The notes under the pieces are model-generated. The model was not told where the DNA came from. It did not search any database and saw only the letters and a program-made list of their open reading frames with translations. Below are positions 32,715 through 44,929 of a stretch of DNA of 64,000 bases, piece by piece. The position numbers and the translations under genes were made by a program. This stretch comes from Aldrovandia affinis (lineage: Eukaryota; Chordata; Actinopteri; Notacanthiformes; Halosauridae), in the NCBI GenBank assembly GCA_029706075.1, contig JAINUG010000393.1:124001-188000 (forward strand). The letters are read 5' to 3'. The number at the start of each line of letters is the position of its first letter. Position 1 is the first letter of the stretch.

Positions 32715-33551
32715 TATATACTGTATATACTGTATATAGTACATATTGTAGCAGGTACCGACATACAAGGGTAAATAAGGAAACAGGAGGAGTTTATTTG
32801 GGGAAATGCACACAGGCAGGCTAAATGGAAGCAAACACGTTCAGTCCGTAATCCGTTCTCGTTATCCTTGTCCAAAATCCAAAAGCCACAAATCCAAATC
32901 CAGGTCCTCACACAAACAATGGATCAATACACAAACAGGGTTTTCAGGCAGTCCAATTCAAATCCGGATAATCAATCAAAACAATATTTATTTTTCTTCT
33001 CCGTCTCTAACGTGTTTCCCTTCTCAGTACTTAGCACTTGCAAGAACAACAGTATTTCTTTTATAGGCCATATTATTATCAAATAATGTGAGTCAGGTGT
33101 GCCCCGTCAGCCCCGGACTTCCCATTATGGTGCGGGGGTGGAGCCAGCAGATGGGCAACTACAGTTTGACATTACATACATTTTATACCACATCAAATAT
33201 GCCAATATGCGAGGTATTCCTATAGCTTGATTTTTACCAGGGTAATTGAGGTAAAGATTTGTACAAAATCCAGGGCATTCCAGCCCAGTGTGCAGCAGTC
33301 TTTTCCCTCCTCCACCATCCTCCACCCTTCTCCACCTCCTCCACCGTTCTTCACACTCCTTCACACACCTCTACCCTTCTTTACCCTCCTCTGCAGTCCT
33401 CCACTCTTCTTCACACTCCTCCACACTCCTCCACACTCCTCCACACTCTCCGGCATTGTCTCTCATTCCATCACAGAGGCAATAGTCTCACACAATATGT
33501 TCAGGAAAGGAACCAATAGTAATCTTTCAATCACAAATGAAAACCACAGCC
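32715..33551. other. Intergenic with a short CT/CA-rich tandem repeat
   Basis: Positions 33297-33455 are a degenerate array of 12-13-base 'ctccacactcct' units. A 'tatatactg' repeat lies at 32712-32740. No gene supported. Confidence 0.6.
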
Positions 33552-34850
33552 TTAACCCTCTGAGGTCCGTGCTAAGCTTTTAGATGTTTTTTGATTTTGG
33601 CATGGTCTGATATTTATCTCAATTTCATCAATTTAACACACATTTACTCCAAAGTGTTTAATATTTTTATTTGAAGGACAATCACAGCTACATTTGTATG
33701 CCATCAATAGTTTGGTCAGTATCATATGCAGCTTGTAAATAGATCTACAAACACACAAGTTAAAAATAGTTAATTTTTCTGCTGTCACAAAAGTTGTGAA
33801 AGCACACACTAAACTATAGTGACGAATTGTTTTGCCAATGTGCGTTTGTTCATCAAGGTCTTGGTTATGTAAGGGTGTGAAAATGTTTTAGCACATATGA
33901 GATCTAAATAGCTAAAAACCTGTTTTTATCAGAACTGGTCACATTTATTTCAGGCTGTGGGAGGGCTATATGCTAATTTACTGAATATTCATGATCCACA
34001 CCTGAAAGATCATGGTCAAAGGCCATCAGACAAAGACATCTTGCAGAGTAGCCTACGCATTTCTTGCGACCAACAGAAGCCAGTTTGACAACATCCAAAG
34101 TCTGTTTGTCATTGGGCACAGGCACATGATCAAAAGTTTAAGATATTCATCTTTAAACGTCTGTAGGAAAAGCGAAAGCAAAATCCGTGTCTACGAAGAC
34201 ACGGAAAGACATAAACAAGACAAAACAAAATAACCAACGATCAGGAACAAACAAAACGTATCCAAAATCTCGGAATAAACTAAACGCTGGGAATCTAAAC
34301 CACAATAAGCACACAAACAAGTTCTCGAGAGGCAAGAAACATTAATCACAATAGGTATTATCAAGCTAAGCTAGATAATGTCCAAGCGCCGAAACAGAAT
34401 GCCAGCTGGTTAAATATCCTCCCGTTAATTATTCGCAGCAGTCCGCAATGATTCAGAAATAGCGTCACAAGACGCGGAATTCATATATTTTCACGAGTAT
34501 TTGAAAATATGGTAAATAAAATAAATATCAGCATACACCGTCTGTTGCTGGCAGCTCGCAACCGTAAACACAGACAAGATCCGATATAATGTCGGGGCAT
34601 TGTTTACGCTGCAATTTCACACACGGAATTCATATAGGCCTATTGAATATATATACGAGTATTTGATAACATGGCAAATCAAATATAGTTACTTACTCTT
34701 CGTCAGTTATTGTCTTACGCTTTCCATCGATGCTCTCAAACACTGCAGCGCAGAAAATCTTTCCATCTTGAATAAAATTGTATGTCTGTATAAAATCTTG
34801 CTTCAAATTGTCGGGACAGTTTGTGTTGTTTACGCCGGCGTTTCACACAT
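33552..34850 (-). mobile_element. piggyBac-like relic, copy 1
   Basis: Starts at TTAA followed by 'ccctctgaggtccgtgctaa', like a piggyBac end (TTAA target, CCC terminus). The first 460 bases match copy 2 (35269-35760). A decayed piece of the cysteine-rich C-terminal coding region lies at 34012-34140, and the right part (about 34465-34850) matches 36960-37310. The middle is foreign or rearranged, and no right-hand TTAA end was found. Confidence 0.7.
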
Positions 34851-35264
34851 GGCCCCACGCCCCTCCCCACACACCTCCCTAAACTCGCACCTAGTTACCA
34901 TGTCAATAGAATAGAAGGGGACGTTAACCTAATTAAAAAAAAGGTAAAAAACAGAGTGAAAAAACAAGGTTTACTTTTGGTCTAATTAACCTAATTAAAA
35001 AAATCCCATTTGATTTGCCAGTGCTCAAATCGGAAAGTCATGCAGATTCTAAGGTTTCTGTCAATGTTTTTCATTTTTTTTAATATCAGAGGCGACTTAC
35101 CAGATGATAAAATATTGATCAATTAGAAATATTGTTGGCAGCTATACTTTTATTGCAGGAGGAGAAAATGCTGGGCCCTTTAATTCTTGGGAGCCACGGA
35201 AACAGAAGAACTACAGTTCCCAGCAGCCCGAGTCCCGCACCTGAACAAACTCAGCGATTTGGGG
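34851..35264. other. Spacer between two piggyBac-like relics
   Basis: Contains duplicated 'taacctaattaaaaaaa' blocks at about 34926 and 34986. No gene. Confidence 0.5.
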
Positions 35265-35935
35265 TTAACCCTCTGAGGTCTGTGCTAAGCTTTGAGATGG
35301 TTTGTAACTTTTGGCGTGGTCTGATATTTATCTCAATTTCATCAACTTAACACACACTTACTCCAAAGTGTTTGATATTTTTATTTGAAGGACAATCACA
35401 GCTACATTTGTATGCCATCAATAGTTTGGTCAGTATCATATGCAGCTTGTAAATAGATCTACAAACACACAAGTTATAAAGAGTAAATTTTTCTGCCATC
35501 ACAAAAGTTGTGAAAGCACACACTAAACTATAGTGACGAATTGTTTTGCCAATGTGCGTTTGTTCATCAACGTCTTGGTTATGTAAGGATGTGAAAATAG
35601 TTTAGCACATCTGAGATTTAAATAGCTAAAAACCTGTTTTTATCAGAACTGGTCACATTTATTTCAGGCTGTGGGAGGGCTATATGCTAATATCATGAAT
35701 ATTCATGATTCATTGTCCACAACTCTAAGATCTGTCAGATGGGCCATCTCTGTCACAAAGGCCAGGCCATCAGACAAAGACAAAAGCCATCAGAGTAAGC
35801 AAGTCAGTGAGCCATGCAGAAGACAGAAAAAAAAAATATGCTTTTTTCATTTTGGAAGATTTATTGAAAACAGCACAAACTATATTAAAAAAAATCTAAA
35901 TTAAAACACTGTGAAACATTAAAACATCTTGTTTT

Positions 35936-36199
35936 TTACAGTCTTTGGTGCCACTTCTCAAAACAGTTTCTGGTAAACTGTAGGCACAAGGGCACATCAC
36001 AAACCTTGCACTCCCATGGAGTGCACATCTTACAGAGTACACATTTCTTGCAACCAACAGTAGCCCGTTTGCCAACATAGAGAGTCTGTTTGCTAGTGGG
36101 CACAGGCACATGATCAAAAGTAGCCTGTTGTCTGGGTACCTTCTGTGAGACACCACACAGCTGTGCAATGAGCTCCTCCTGGAAAGCCTTGTGAGTCAT
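35936..36199 (-). pseudogene. piggyBac transposase C-terminal zinc-finger remnant
   Basis: An 87-codon frame ending in the cysteine-rich domain of piggyBac transposases: CKKCVLCKMC, TPWECKVCDVPLCLQ, FEKWH. Upstream (MTHKAFQEELIAQLCG) matches the helix before that domain. The catalytic domain is not attached; the frame begins at a duplicated acidic segment. Derived from a transposon; no sign of a host gene. Confidence 0.8.
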
Positions 36200-37100
36200 G
36201 GCGTTTTGTCTTCCACATCGTCGTCACTGTAAACATAAAAAGCAAAAGATTGTAAGGACACACAATGCATTAGAGCATTACAGTGAATACAGTATTTTTA
36301 CATAGATCTTGAGTACATATTGCAATTTGTTACGTTGCAAAAAGCGTAATATGTAGTCACAAGACGCGGAATTCATATATTTACACGAGTATTTGAAAAC
36401 AAGGGACTGTTGCTGGCAGATCGCAAGCGTAAACACAGACAAGATGCTACATAAGAGTTTTTATAACTTTTTAGGCTGTTTGAAAAGTATTTTTACATAG
36501 ATCTTGAGTAGCTACATATTGCAATTTGTTACGTTGCAACAATAATGCACATAAGACACATACCTTTGTGTAGGAGTCCTGCGTGGCTTTTTTGGTGGAG
36601 AAGGATGCGTTTTGTCTTCCACATCGTCGTCACTGTAAACATAAAAAGCAAAAGGTTGTAAGGACACACAATGCATTAGAGCATTTCAGTGAATACAGTA
36701 TTTTTACATAGATCTTGAGTACATATTGCAATTTGTTACGTTGCAAAAATCGTAATATGTAGTCACAAGACGCGGAATTCGTATATTTACACGAGTATTT
36801 GAAAACAATGGACTGTTGCTGGCAGATCGCAAGCGTAAACACAGACAAGATGCTACATACGATTTTTTATAACATTTTAGGCTGTTTAAAAAGTATTCTT
36901 ACATAGATCTTGTGTGCCTATTGCAATTTGTTACGTTGCAACACGCGGAATATGTAGTCACAAGACGCGGAATTCATATATTTTCACGAGTATTTGAAAA
37001 CAAGCGAAATAAAATAAATATAAGCATACAGACTGTTGCTGGCAGATGCTACATACGATTTTTTATAACATTTTAGGCTGTTTGAAAAGTATTCTTACAT
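36200..37100. repeat. Tandem duplication inside the piggyBac relic
   Basis: Units starting at 'ttttgtcttccacatcgtcg' (about 36203 and 36608) share 340 bases with few differences. A third, shorter copy begins near 36950. Each carries 'gacgcggaattc' and 'gagtatttgaaaac' landmarks. Confidence 0.88.
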
Positions 37101-37312
37101 AGATCTTGTGTAAAATGCTGTCTCTCTTCATCTGAATCCTCTTCAGTATCGGGACATGATGAGTTGTTGTCCTCGTCGCTTTCCATCAATGCTCTCAAAC
37201 ACTGCAGCGCAGAAAATCTTTCCATCTTGAATAAAATTGTATGTCTGTATAAAATCTTGCTTCAAATTGTCGGGACAGTTTATGTGTTTACGCCGGCGTT
37301 TTCACACATGTG

Positions 37313-37689
37313 TTTGGTTCTTAGTCAAAGAGGAAGAGAAGAACACAAAGAGAGATATGCTGATGGTAGGGGGTGGGGGGGAGGGCGGTTGAGGGGAAAT
37401 TAAATTATATTAAAGGTCAAACGCAAGCACATAAAACAAGAATTAACAAGAATTCCAAAGTGAATTTTTGGACATTTTTCTTTTGACATCAGTGGCTCTT
37501 TTATGGAGGCAAAGGAGGGAGCAGGGTATGGGGTCACCCCCATAGCAGGACAATGAGACACCATCTTTGTTTACTTTAATCCAATGTTGACCAAAGAGCT
37601 TCCAGCATGATCTCAGCAAACATTCGAACGGACATTCCCCTCTCAACTCTGATAATCCCGGTCTCCTCCCCTTACTCACTCACTGTGCT
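37313..37689. other. Intergenic, nothing recognised
   Basis: No gene or repeat end. A G-rich patch lies at 37365-37400. Confidence 0.5.
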
Positions 37690-38145
37690 ACCATCACACA
37701 ATCACCACCGTGCTCCTGTCACACCATCACCCCTGTGCTCCCTTCACACCTTCACACCACCACCCCTGTGCTCCCATCACACCATCACCCCTGTGCTCCC
37801 GTCACACCTTCACACCGTCACCCCTGTGCTCCTGTCACACCATCACCCCTGTGCTCCCATCACACCGTCACCCCTGTGCTCCTGTCACACCGTCACCCCT
37901 GTGCTCCTGTCACACCATCACTCCTGTGCTCCTGTCACACCGTCACCCCTGTGCTCCTGTCACACCGTCACCCCTGTGCTCCCATCACACCATCACCCCT
38001 GTGCTCCCGTCACATATAACCCCTGTGGTCCTGTCACACCTTCACCCCTGTGCTCCTTCCTGTCACACCTTCACACAATCACCCCTATGGTCCTGTCACA
38101 CCGTCACCCCTGTTCTCCCATCACACCATCAGCCCTGTCTGCTCT
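37690..38145. repeat. Minisatellite, 25-bp unit, about 17 copies
   Basis: Unit core 'tgtgctcctgtcacaccg' plus 'tcacccc'. Variants replace cctg by cccat or cccgt. Because the unit is not a multiple of three, all three plus-strand frames stay open for long stretches, giving false proteins. Confidence 0.95.
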
Positions 38146-38354
38146 TTCCTGCACACATTCTGATGATGTTGTCACACAGAATGTTGAAACCAAGGTGGTT
38201 GCTGTTTGGGGGCGGGTGGTGGGCAATGGGAGGTGGGTGGGGGGAGATGTCCTGTACGTGGCACGAACAATGCCATGGTTGATCCATATTGTTGCTTAGA
38301 AACACGGATGGCAGTCTAAGTGATGGCAACATTGAATCAGAATCACACTAACTG

Positions 38355-38720
38355 TGGGGGCCTCAGATAGTGTAGCGGGCTAACGCACTTGCATTGACTG
38401 ATGCTTTGCGGGGGTGGCCTGCCTATTGCGGTCGCGGTACAAAACCTGACTGTGCCAGACCAGCCCTGGCCAGGAGCCCTGATCGGGGGCGACATTTGGG
38501 AGGGGGAAGGGTGAGCCGGGGGAAGGGTGAACTCGTCGAGAAACACGAAAGGTGTCTCCAGAAGTAGGTTAGCGAGTTCCGTCTTGGAGGCGGATCATTG
38601 CTGGCATCAGGGAAATGGCTTGACCCGGAGGACGGGCGGTGAGTTTGTGGGGGAGGGCGAATCAAAATAAATAGAGGGTATAATTGGCTACTAAATTGGT
38701 AGAAACACCAACCTGTTTTG
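38355..38720 (+). mobile_element. SINE family A copy
   Basis: A degenerate tRNA-like head ('gatagtgtagcgggctaacg', then 'ggtcgcggtacaaaacc') is followed by 'ccagccctggccaggag', 'gatcgggggcgac' and 'ggacgggcggtgagtttg' blocks and the tail 'gagggtataattggctac'. Confidence 0.75.
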
Positions 38721-38920
38721 AGAAATCTCGCTTCCAGTTTCCAGTTAGCGCCAGCAAGACAGTTAACTCTCTCTACTAATAAAATAAGTTTAACAATTGG
38801 CAGCTTGAATTTGACATTTGCTTGATAATATTGTAGGTGTTGCATTAGTTGTCACTTTACAATGCAAACCTCAACTGTCTAAGTTTGAGGGAATTTTTAA
38901 AAAAATGGCACAGTATTGGG

Positions 38921-39175
38921 GCCTCCTGGTTGGTATAGCGGTTACAATGCTCGACACTGGCCACCGCGATCGGGGTTCGATTCCACAAGTCGCACCAGCG
39001 CCGGCTCTGGCCAGGAGTGCCACTAGGGGGCGGCAATCGGATGTCCGCCCAAGGGAGTGGGGAGCGAACCCACAATACGAGGCGGGGATTGACATGAAAA
39101 AGAGAGGGTGCCATTGGTTACTAGAATTGGTTACTAAAATCGGGATAAAATGGGATTAAATCAGAAACAAAATTC
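38921..39175 (+). mobile_element. SINE family A-related copy with good tRNA boxes
   Basis: Box A lies near 38931 ('tggtatagcggttacaatgc') and box B is 'ggttcgattcc' (38974-38984). The body 'ggctctggccaggagtgcc' and 'gggggcggcaa' follows, then a tail with 'gagagggtgccattggttac'. It lacks tRNA acceptor-stem pairing and CCA context, so it is a SINE rather than a tRNA gene. Confidence 0.8.
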
Positions 39176-39574
39176 TTTAAAAGAAATAATAAATGCTACA
39201 GTATTTAAACAAAAATATATATAACAGTATTATAACAGTGTTATATACAATATATATAACAGTTATACAAGCTGTTCTTGGTCTCTGTTCTCTGTCTGTT
39301 GCCAGGCACAGAGGCTCTCTTGGTAATCACAACCTTTTTATTGGTGGTTTTATGGAACATTGAAATAACAGATAGCTCCCACTTCACCAGGAGAAATGGC
39401 CAGTGTTCTCCGTTCTTCGTAGGTGTACACAATTCCAGGTTGACTTCACAATGACCCATAGTCAATCTCACCACTCTCTGGCAATCAAAATCACAGGTCT
39501 GTAAGTCAAAGGGTTTTGTTTTGTTTTTTTCCAACAAAAAGGTTAATTACTGTAGTTCTTGAATGTTATATGCA

Positions 39575-39775
39575 GGAGGTGCTGGCATCGACCCCACACT
39601 AGCTCTCCCTCTAGTGCAGGAGGTGCTGGCCTCGACCCAACACTTGCTCTCCCTCTAGAAGAGGAGGTGCTGGCCTCAACCCCACACTCGCTCTCCCTCT
39701 TGAGTAGGAGGTGCTGGCCTCGACCCCACACTCGCTCTTTCTCTAAAGCAGAGGATCTGGCCTCGACCCCACATT
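39575..39775. repeat. Minisatellite, about 45 bp unit, 5 copies
   Basis: Units share 'aggaggtgctggcctcgacc' and 'ccacactcgctctccctct'. The last unit is the most diverged. Confidence 0.92.
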
Positions 39776-41106
39776 CGTTTGGGTGCCTAAGTTCGGTTCT
39801 CTAGATCTAATGGGTTTGCATGCTTCTGTTCTTGCTCTTCACTAATATGCCTGATTTCATTAATCCTTTCACTGACACACATGATTTCATTAATCAACTG
39901 CTCATCAAGTCAATGAATATTCAAATCATGTGTGTTAGTGCTGGGCTGGAACAAAAGCCTGCACACCCAGTAGATAGAGGACCAAACCTCTGGGCACCTC
40001 TGCTCTAGACCATCTATAAAGGAAATTGCAGTTTGTTGGACTGGTTCCCTGCATTATTTTGTGTTAATGAAGTGAGTTGACTGAATCGCCACCTTCAATT
40101 GGAACTCCACTACTTATCCCTCAGTGGGAGTAAATGACCGTTGCTTTATTTGAAATTCACATACATGGAAGTTGGGGCAGACTTATCTCACATTCAGTAA
40201 GGTTATGGTAGTACCCTCATATGGTATAACCCTCATAGTACCGTAGGGTTATATGTCTGACAGGCAAGGCTATAGAGGCATTGATGGTAAGAGAGAGAGC
40301 AGTGGTAATGGTAGTGTGTGCCCTGTTACTAAGGGGTAGAATTTTCCCCAATACTCAACGCAACTCAACATCGGGATTGATAACTGAGGTTTATGGATTT
40401 ATTGGGTTCATTTGCTGAACAGGGTGCCGGTAGTAATCTCTCGGCTTCTAATGGAATATTCAGGCCTGTGGTAATGAATGGGCTTTGTGGCTGCACTCTC
40501 TTCAGCTAGTAATGCACGGTCTCGTTTCTGTGCCGTGGGCTCCCACAGCCAATTCTCAGCAGTCAGCACCTTCAATTAATTTAATCTCAAAGACCGTTTA
40601 CCTCCTGTGTGACTGGCAAATATACAGCCTGTAAAATAACCAACTGCTTCAAAGAGCTGGGAGCGTGGTTTGCAGTGGGATTCCTCTCTGGGATGGGGAA
40701 AGGGGGATGAAAACAAGTGATGGAAATAACAGGAAATGAGCCCCTCTGTTGATATAAGACTGTCAGGGTGGCTGGCCTTGGAAAATAAATAAGTGGGGAA
40801 TTACAGAAACGGAGGGTTCCTCAAATCCAAACAGGAACACCTGGCACTCATTCGGACCAGGCCCGTTGTCATGGCGATGGCTTGCGTTGTGTGTAAACAG
40901 TTTATAATACAGTACAGAACAGAAGGGGGTGGAAGACCAAGGAAGAGATGGGGCTTTGGAGAAACAAAAGCATGGCCAGTTAAGCTCAAAAAGCCGTCGG
41001 CCAACGAGATGGTTTTAGAGCGTTTTCAGAAGAGATTTTGTTCAGTGGAACAACAGAGATTTAGAACCTGTGTTGACGACTGCTGTAGTCTCCGAAATTG
41101 AACTCA
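39776..41106. other. Intergenic; a hAT MITE scrap, otherwise nothing recognised
   Basis: Positions 39945-40012 ('ctggaacaaaagcctgcaca' and onward) resemble one arm of the hAT MITE at 5013. The remaining sequence, including a 102-codon frame at 40793-41101, has no recognisable homology. Confidence 0.5.
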
Positions 41107-41108
41107 TA

Positions 41109-43147
41109 CACTACCGGTCAAAAGTTTTAGAACACCCCCATTTTCCAGTTTTTACTGAAATTTAAGTCCAGTGAATAACCTGAAATGGTACAAAGGTAAG
41201 CGGTAAACATTTATTTTTATTTTATATTTAGGTTACCAAAAACTTCCCACTAGGATCACATATACTGAAAAATCGCTTTGGATAAAAGCGTCTGCTAAAT
41301 GGCATTGTCACACACCACGTGACAAACCCTGAACGGGAACAGAGCAGCCAGGAGACACGGAGTGGAATTTGTCGGTCTATGGACCGGATTTTATTTATTT
41401 ATTTTTCTGTCTCTCCCCCCAGACATGCGAGAGAGACAGTGGGAGTAGCAGGTTAACATATAACAAAGACCAACACAAACACAGACACAAAATCTTCACC
41501 CTACTCGCCGCGAAGCTTTCGGGTAAAAACAACAAACTAAAATAACAAGCTAAAATAATTATAACTTACGGGACACCGCGCCTCCTCCTCCGGAGTTCCC
41601 TTGGAACCTCCCCAGGCACACACATATCCAGTGACCTTTCAAGTGCTTCCCACCCATTCATACTGAGACACTCAAACTTTTCAGTTTGAGTTCTCTTACC
41701 CATTCATAGAGACACTCGCCCCTCCCCACAGTGAGAGTTCTGGCAACCAGCCCCAAGACACTCCACTCTTTCAGTGAGTTCTTGGGCTGTTGCCCAGAAA
41801 CACTCTCCACTGTCGAGTGCGAGCTCTCTTTCACTAAAACCGAGAGCGAGAGGCGGACCCTCTTCCAGGGCACCCTCTCGCTCCTCCACAATCACACCGA
41901 GGGAGAGAGGCGGACACTCTTAGTGCACCCCCTCTCCCTCTTCCCTACACACACAAGAAGCACTCTAGTCAGTCACTTTCGACAAACGCACACAAAACTC
42001 CACAAACATTAAACATCCAACATCAAACATTCCACAACATACGTGCACGCGCACTCACACACACATCAAGACAAGACTGACTAAAACTCCCCACTCGCCC
42101 CACCTGCTCTTAAATAGGCTTAGTTTCTGCCTGGCTCAGGTGGGACTCGTGAGGCAATCACCCAATCACAATCACTCAACTCACATTCTCACACAGACAC
42201 CCAATCAGTCAATTTACTTCCATATCAATTGACTGATTTACACCAATTAAATAATTAATTAATAATTAAACCAATTATGCCCTTTGGAGCTCCCTTCCGG
42301 GCAACAGTTCACTCTCACACCCTGTGAGAGTGCCAAACCTGCCCCCGGAAAGTCTCACTGCTCCAAAGGCCTCTACCACATGTAAAGACACAGACAACCA
42401 TGCCACTCCCACGTGGCCGAGACCGACGTCCTCCACAGGCATATATTCAATATTCAATATTCCAAAAACTGAAAAATAATGTCAATTTTTGGGCAGTGAG
42501 TAGTTTCCTACACCATCAAAAGGCACTTGGAAACTGGAGGAAACTTTGACAGGAAGAGGTCTGGCAGACCCAAAGCCACAACAAAATCAGAAGACAAGTT
42601 TCTGAGAGTCAACAGATAGGTGGCTCACAGGACAACAGCTTCAAGCATAGCTTAACACTGGTCGAAGTAAGGAAGTCTCAGTTTCAACTGTGAAGAGAAG
42701 ACTTCGAGCTGCAGGTTTGACAGGTCAAGTGGCAGTAAGAAAGCCATTGGTAAGATGGCAAAATAAGAAAAAGAGGCTTGCCTGGGCCATGAAGCCAGTG
42801 GACTACTGAAGACTGGAAGAAGGTCTTATGGATCAATTTGAAATCTTGACATTTTTAAAGGTTTTTGTAGGCCGTTGAGTAGGAAGCATGATGGTCTGGG
42901 GCTCTTTTGCTGGATCCAGAGTCGGCGACTTGCACAGAGTGACTGTTAACCCACGTTAACCCATTACTTTTTTTATAACTGAAATTGACATTATTTTTCA
43001 GTTTTTGGTAACCTAAACTTTTTTTTTAAGATTTTTTTTTTAACCTCTAGCAGTTTACCGCTTACCTTTGTACCATTTCAGGTTATTCACTGGACTTGAA
43101 CTGCTTAAATTTCAGTAAAAACTTGAAAATGGGGGTGTTCTAAAACT
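41109..43147 (+). mobile_element. Tc1-like element (family T) copy 2, with nested solo LTR
   Basis: The left terminus 'cactaccggtcaaaagtttt' follows TA. The right end is cut short after 'ttctaaaact'. Between 41270 and 42465 it is interrupted by a short SINE/LINE tail scrap ('ggataaaagcgtctgctaaa') and a solo LTR. The transposase relic (about 42500-42910) matches copy 1, including KRRLRAAGLTGQVAV, with extra deletions. Confidence 0.85.
41301..42442. mobile_element. Solo LTR (family L1), copy 2
   Basis: 1,132 bp (41306-42437), starting TGTCACACACCACGTG and ending CGTCCTCCACA, flanked by a perfect 5-bp direct repeat 'ggcat' (41301-41305, 42438-42442). Clearly the same family as 30817-32332; shorter mainly through a reduced internal tandem region and deletions. 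No internal retroelement genes. Confidence 0.92.
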
Positions 43148-44254
43148 GGGGGTGTTTTTTATGGAAACACTCATTGAATTTGTTTAGCATTGTTTTTGTG
43201 TGTACTGTGTAATCGTTACTCAGTAACATTGCAAGACTTGTTTTGAAGACTCAACAGTCTCGTCTTGTGTGCTCTCCCACGGTTTGAATAAGAGTAGGCG
43301 AGACAGGCATGGATTGTTGGGGGGGAACATGTGGTTGGTGAATGGGCCGGCACATACTTCCTCTGCTACTTCCTAAACCTCTCCCTCTCGTTCTGGGTCT
43401 TTTAAATCAGGCCGCTTTTAAGATGTACAGAGAGGGCCTTGTGGTTGGACTGGGTTCTACAGATCTGACAACACACTCACTCAGAAACAATCATCACATT
43501 GCTCAGGTGAAAACTCCTACCCAATATAAACTACAGGATTTACATTTATTTGAGTATTGTTAAGAATAGTTTCCGCACTTATTGTGGTGATAGAACAAAT
43601 CATTCTATTGCTGATTACACGTCACTTTCCCAGCAGGGTGGATTGCAGCTTCTTACAAGAGCCTTTATGAAATCAATATTTCAGAGCCTTGAGTTTAAAG
43701 GCCTGACCATGAAATGATAACTGTAAATATGGTGATGTCTGTAGCTCATACTCTCTTGGCTCTTTAGGTGTGTAGGGAGGGGGGCAGGCGCAGGCTCCGT
43801 GGGTCTCTCCAGTGCTGAGCTGAGTCTCCCACTCTTCCTGTGCAGAGCTGGAGGGGGATTTATCTCAGCCCTGTGTTTATTCAGATTTAGATTCCTGAAT
43901 AGCACCAGTAAATAATGCTCTGGGCCCCCGCCAGGAGTGCGCCTCCCCCCCCCTTATTGCCCTCAAAGAAAACACCTCCGTCTGTGCCAGCAGCATGGCT
44001 GGGAGGGGGGCAGGAATGGAGACAGTACAGAGAGGGGGAGGGTGGGTGCAGGGCAATGGGGCAATGGGGGAGGGGTTGGGGCTTCCTGTTGGACAGACGA
44101 GACTGCACGCGCCAGGAAAGATCTGTCAGGCCTGGGTCACAGAGCTGCTCATAACAAGATCACAAAGAAGGTCTGCTTAATATTCTAGATATTAGACACA
44201 CCATTGTCGCCAACAAACCTCTGCCCCCCTGGGGTTCCCTCTCTGTCCCTTAAT

Positions 44255-44255
<1 letters not shown>
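43148..44255. other. Intergenic, nothing recognised
   Basis: GC-richer patch at 43780-44110 with poly-C and poly-G runs. Several short frames without support. Confidence 0.5.
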
Positions 44256-44257
<2 letters not shown>

Positions 44258-44304
<47 letters not shown>

Positions 44305-44480
44305 GTCCCTTACTCCTTCTGTCTCTCTGTCTCTCTCTCCCTTACTCATTCTCTCTCTCTCTGTCTCTCTCTCCCTTACTCCTTCTCTCTCTCTGTATCT
44401 CTCTCTCTGTCTCTCTCTCACCCTTACTCCTTCTCTCTCTCTGTCCCTTACTCCTTCACTCCCTCTGTCTCTCTCTCTCA
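44258..44480. repeat. CT microsatellite with CCCTTACTCCTT interruptions
   Basis: CT and TCTG blocks alternate with a recurring 'cccttactccttct' motif, about seven times. Confidence 0.93.
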
Positions 44481-44929
44481 AGTTCAAGTTCAAGTGAGCT
44501 TCATTGACATGGCATGTAAATACTTATGTTGCTAAAGCATTTCCTAAATACAGTAACTTAAGAAAACAGTAATACATGTTTAAATAACCATATCAAATCT
44601 CAGAGATGTACTGAGCCTTCTTGCAAAAAACACAAAAATAAAAACATGTTAAAAATTAATAGAATAGTATTAGTTCAATTGAATAGTACTATGTGCTTCA
44701 CTTACTGTCCCTGCACTTACTGTGCTCCAGTGTTTGGTGTCCTATGGTAAAATGTTATTTGTTTCCCTGACATCTGGGCCTATTTTGGCATGATCAAAAA
44801 TGTCATCATTTTTGATTTGGTCATATTTACTGTCAGGGCCCAGTTCTGACAGTAATGCTCTAGAATGTATTGTTTGTTTGTTTGTTCAACATCGTTGGCA
44901 ATTCATTCATATTCATATGAATAGTATCG
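44481..44929. other. Intergenic, nothing firm
   Basis: Starts with a short 'caagtt' triplication and a 'gacatggcatgtaaatac' block that may be a transposon end. Otherwise unassigned. Confidence 0.4.

Larger units (their letters stand above)
35265..37312 (-). mobile_element. piggyBac-like relic, copy 2
   Basis: TTAA (35265-35268) followed by 'ccctctgaggtctgtgct'. On the minus strand an acidic N-terminal coding block starts at 37186 (MESDEDNNSS, then DTEEDSDEER), a nuclear-localisation-like PPKKPRR block lies near 36585 with a splice-donor-like GTATGTG after it, and a cysteine-rich C-terminal block lies at 35936-36199. The DDD catalytic core is missing, so it is non-autonomous. Three partial tandem copies of an internal segment occupy 36200-37100. 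Confidence 0.8.

Noticed and set aside
37607..38299. 230-codon plus-strand frame rich in His, Pro, Ser and Thr
   Set aside because: It is produced by a 25-bp minisatellite without stop codons; parallel frames are open too.
39241..39537. 98-codon minus-strand frame with Cys, His and Trp residues
   Set aside because: No known domain recognised, and no splice signals or homologous copy seen in the window.
40793..41101. 102-codon plus-strand frame
   Set aside because: No recognisable motif, no splice or promoter context; it ends at a Tc1-like terminus. Could be transposon-derived but cannot be assigned.
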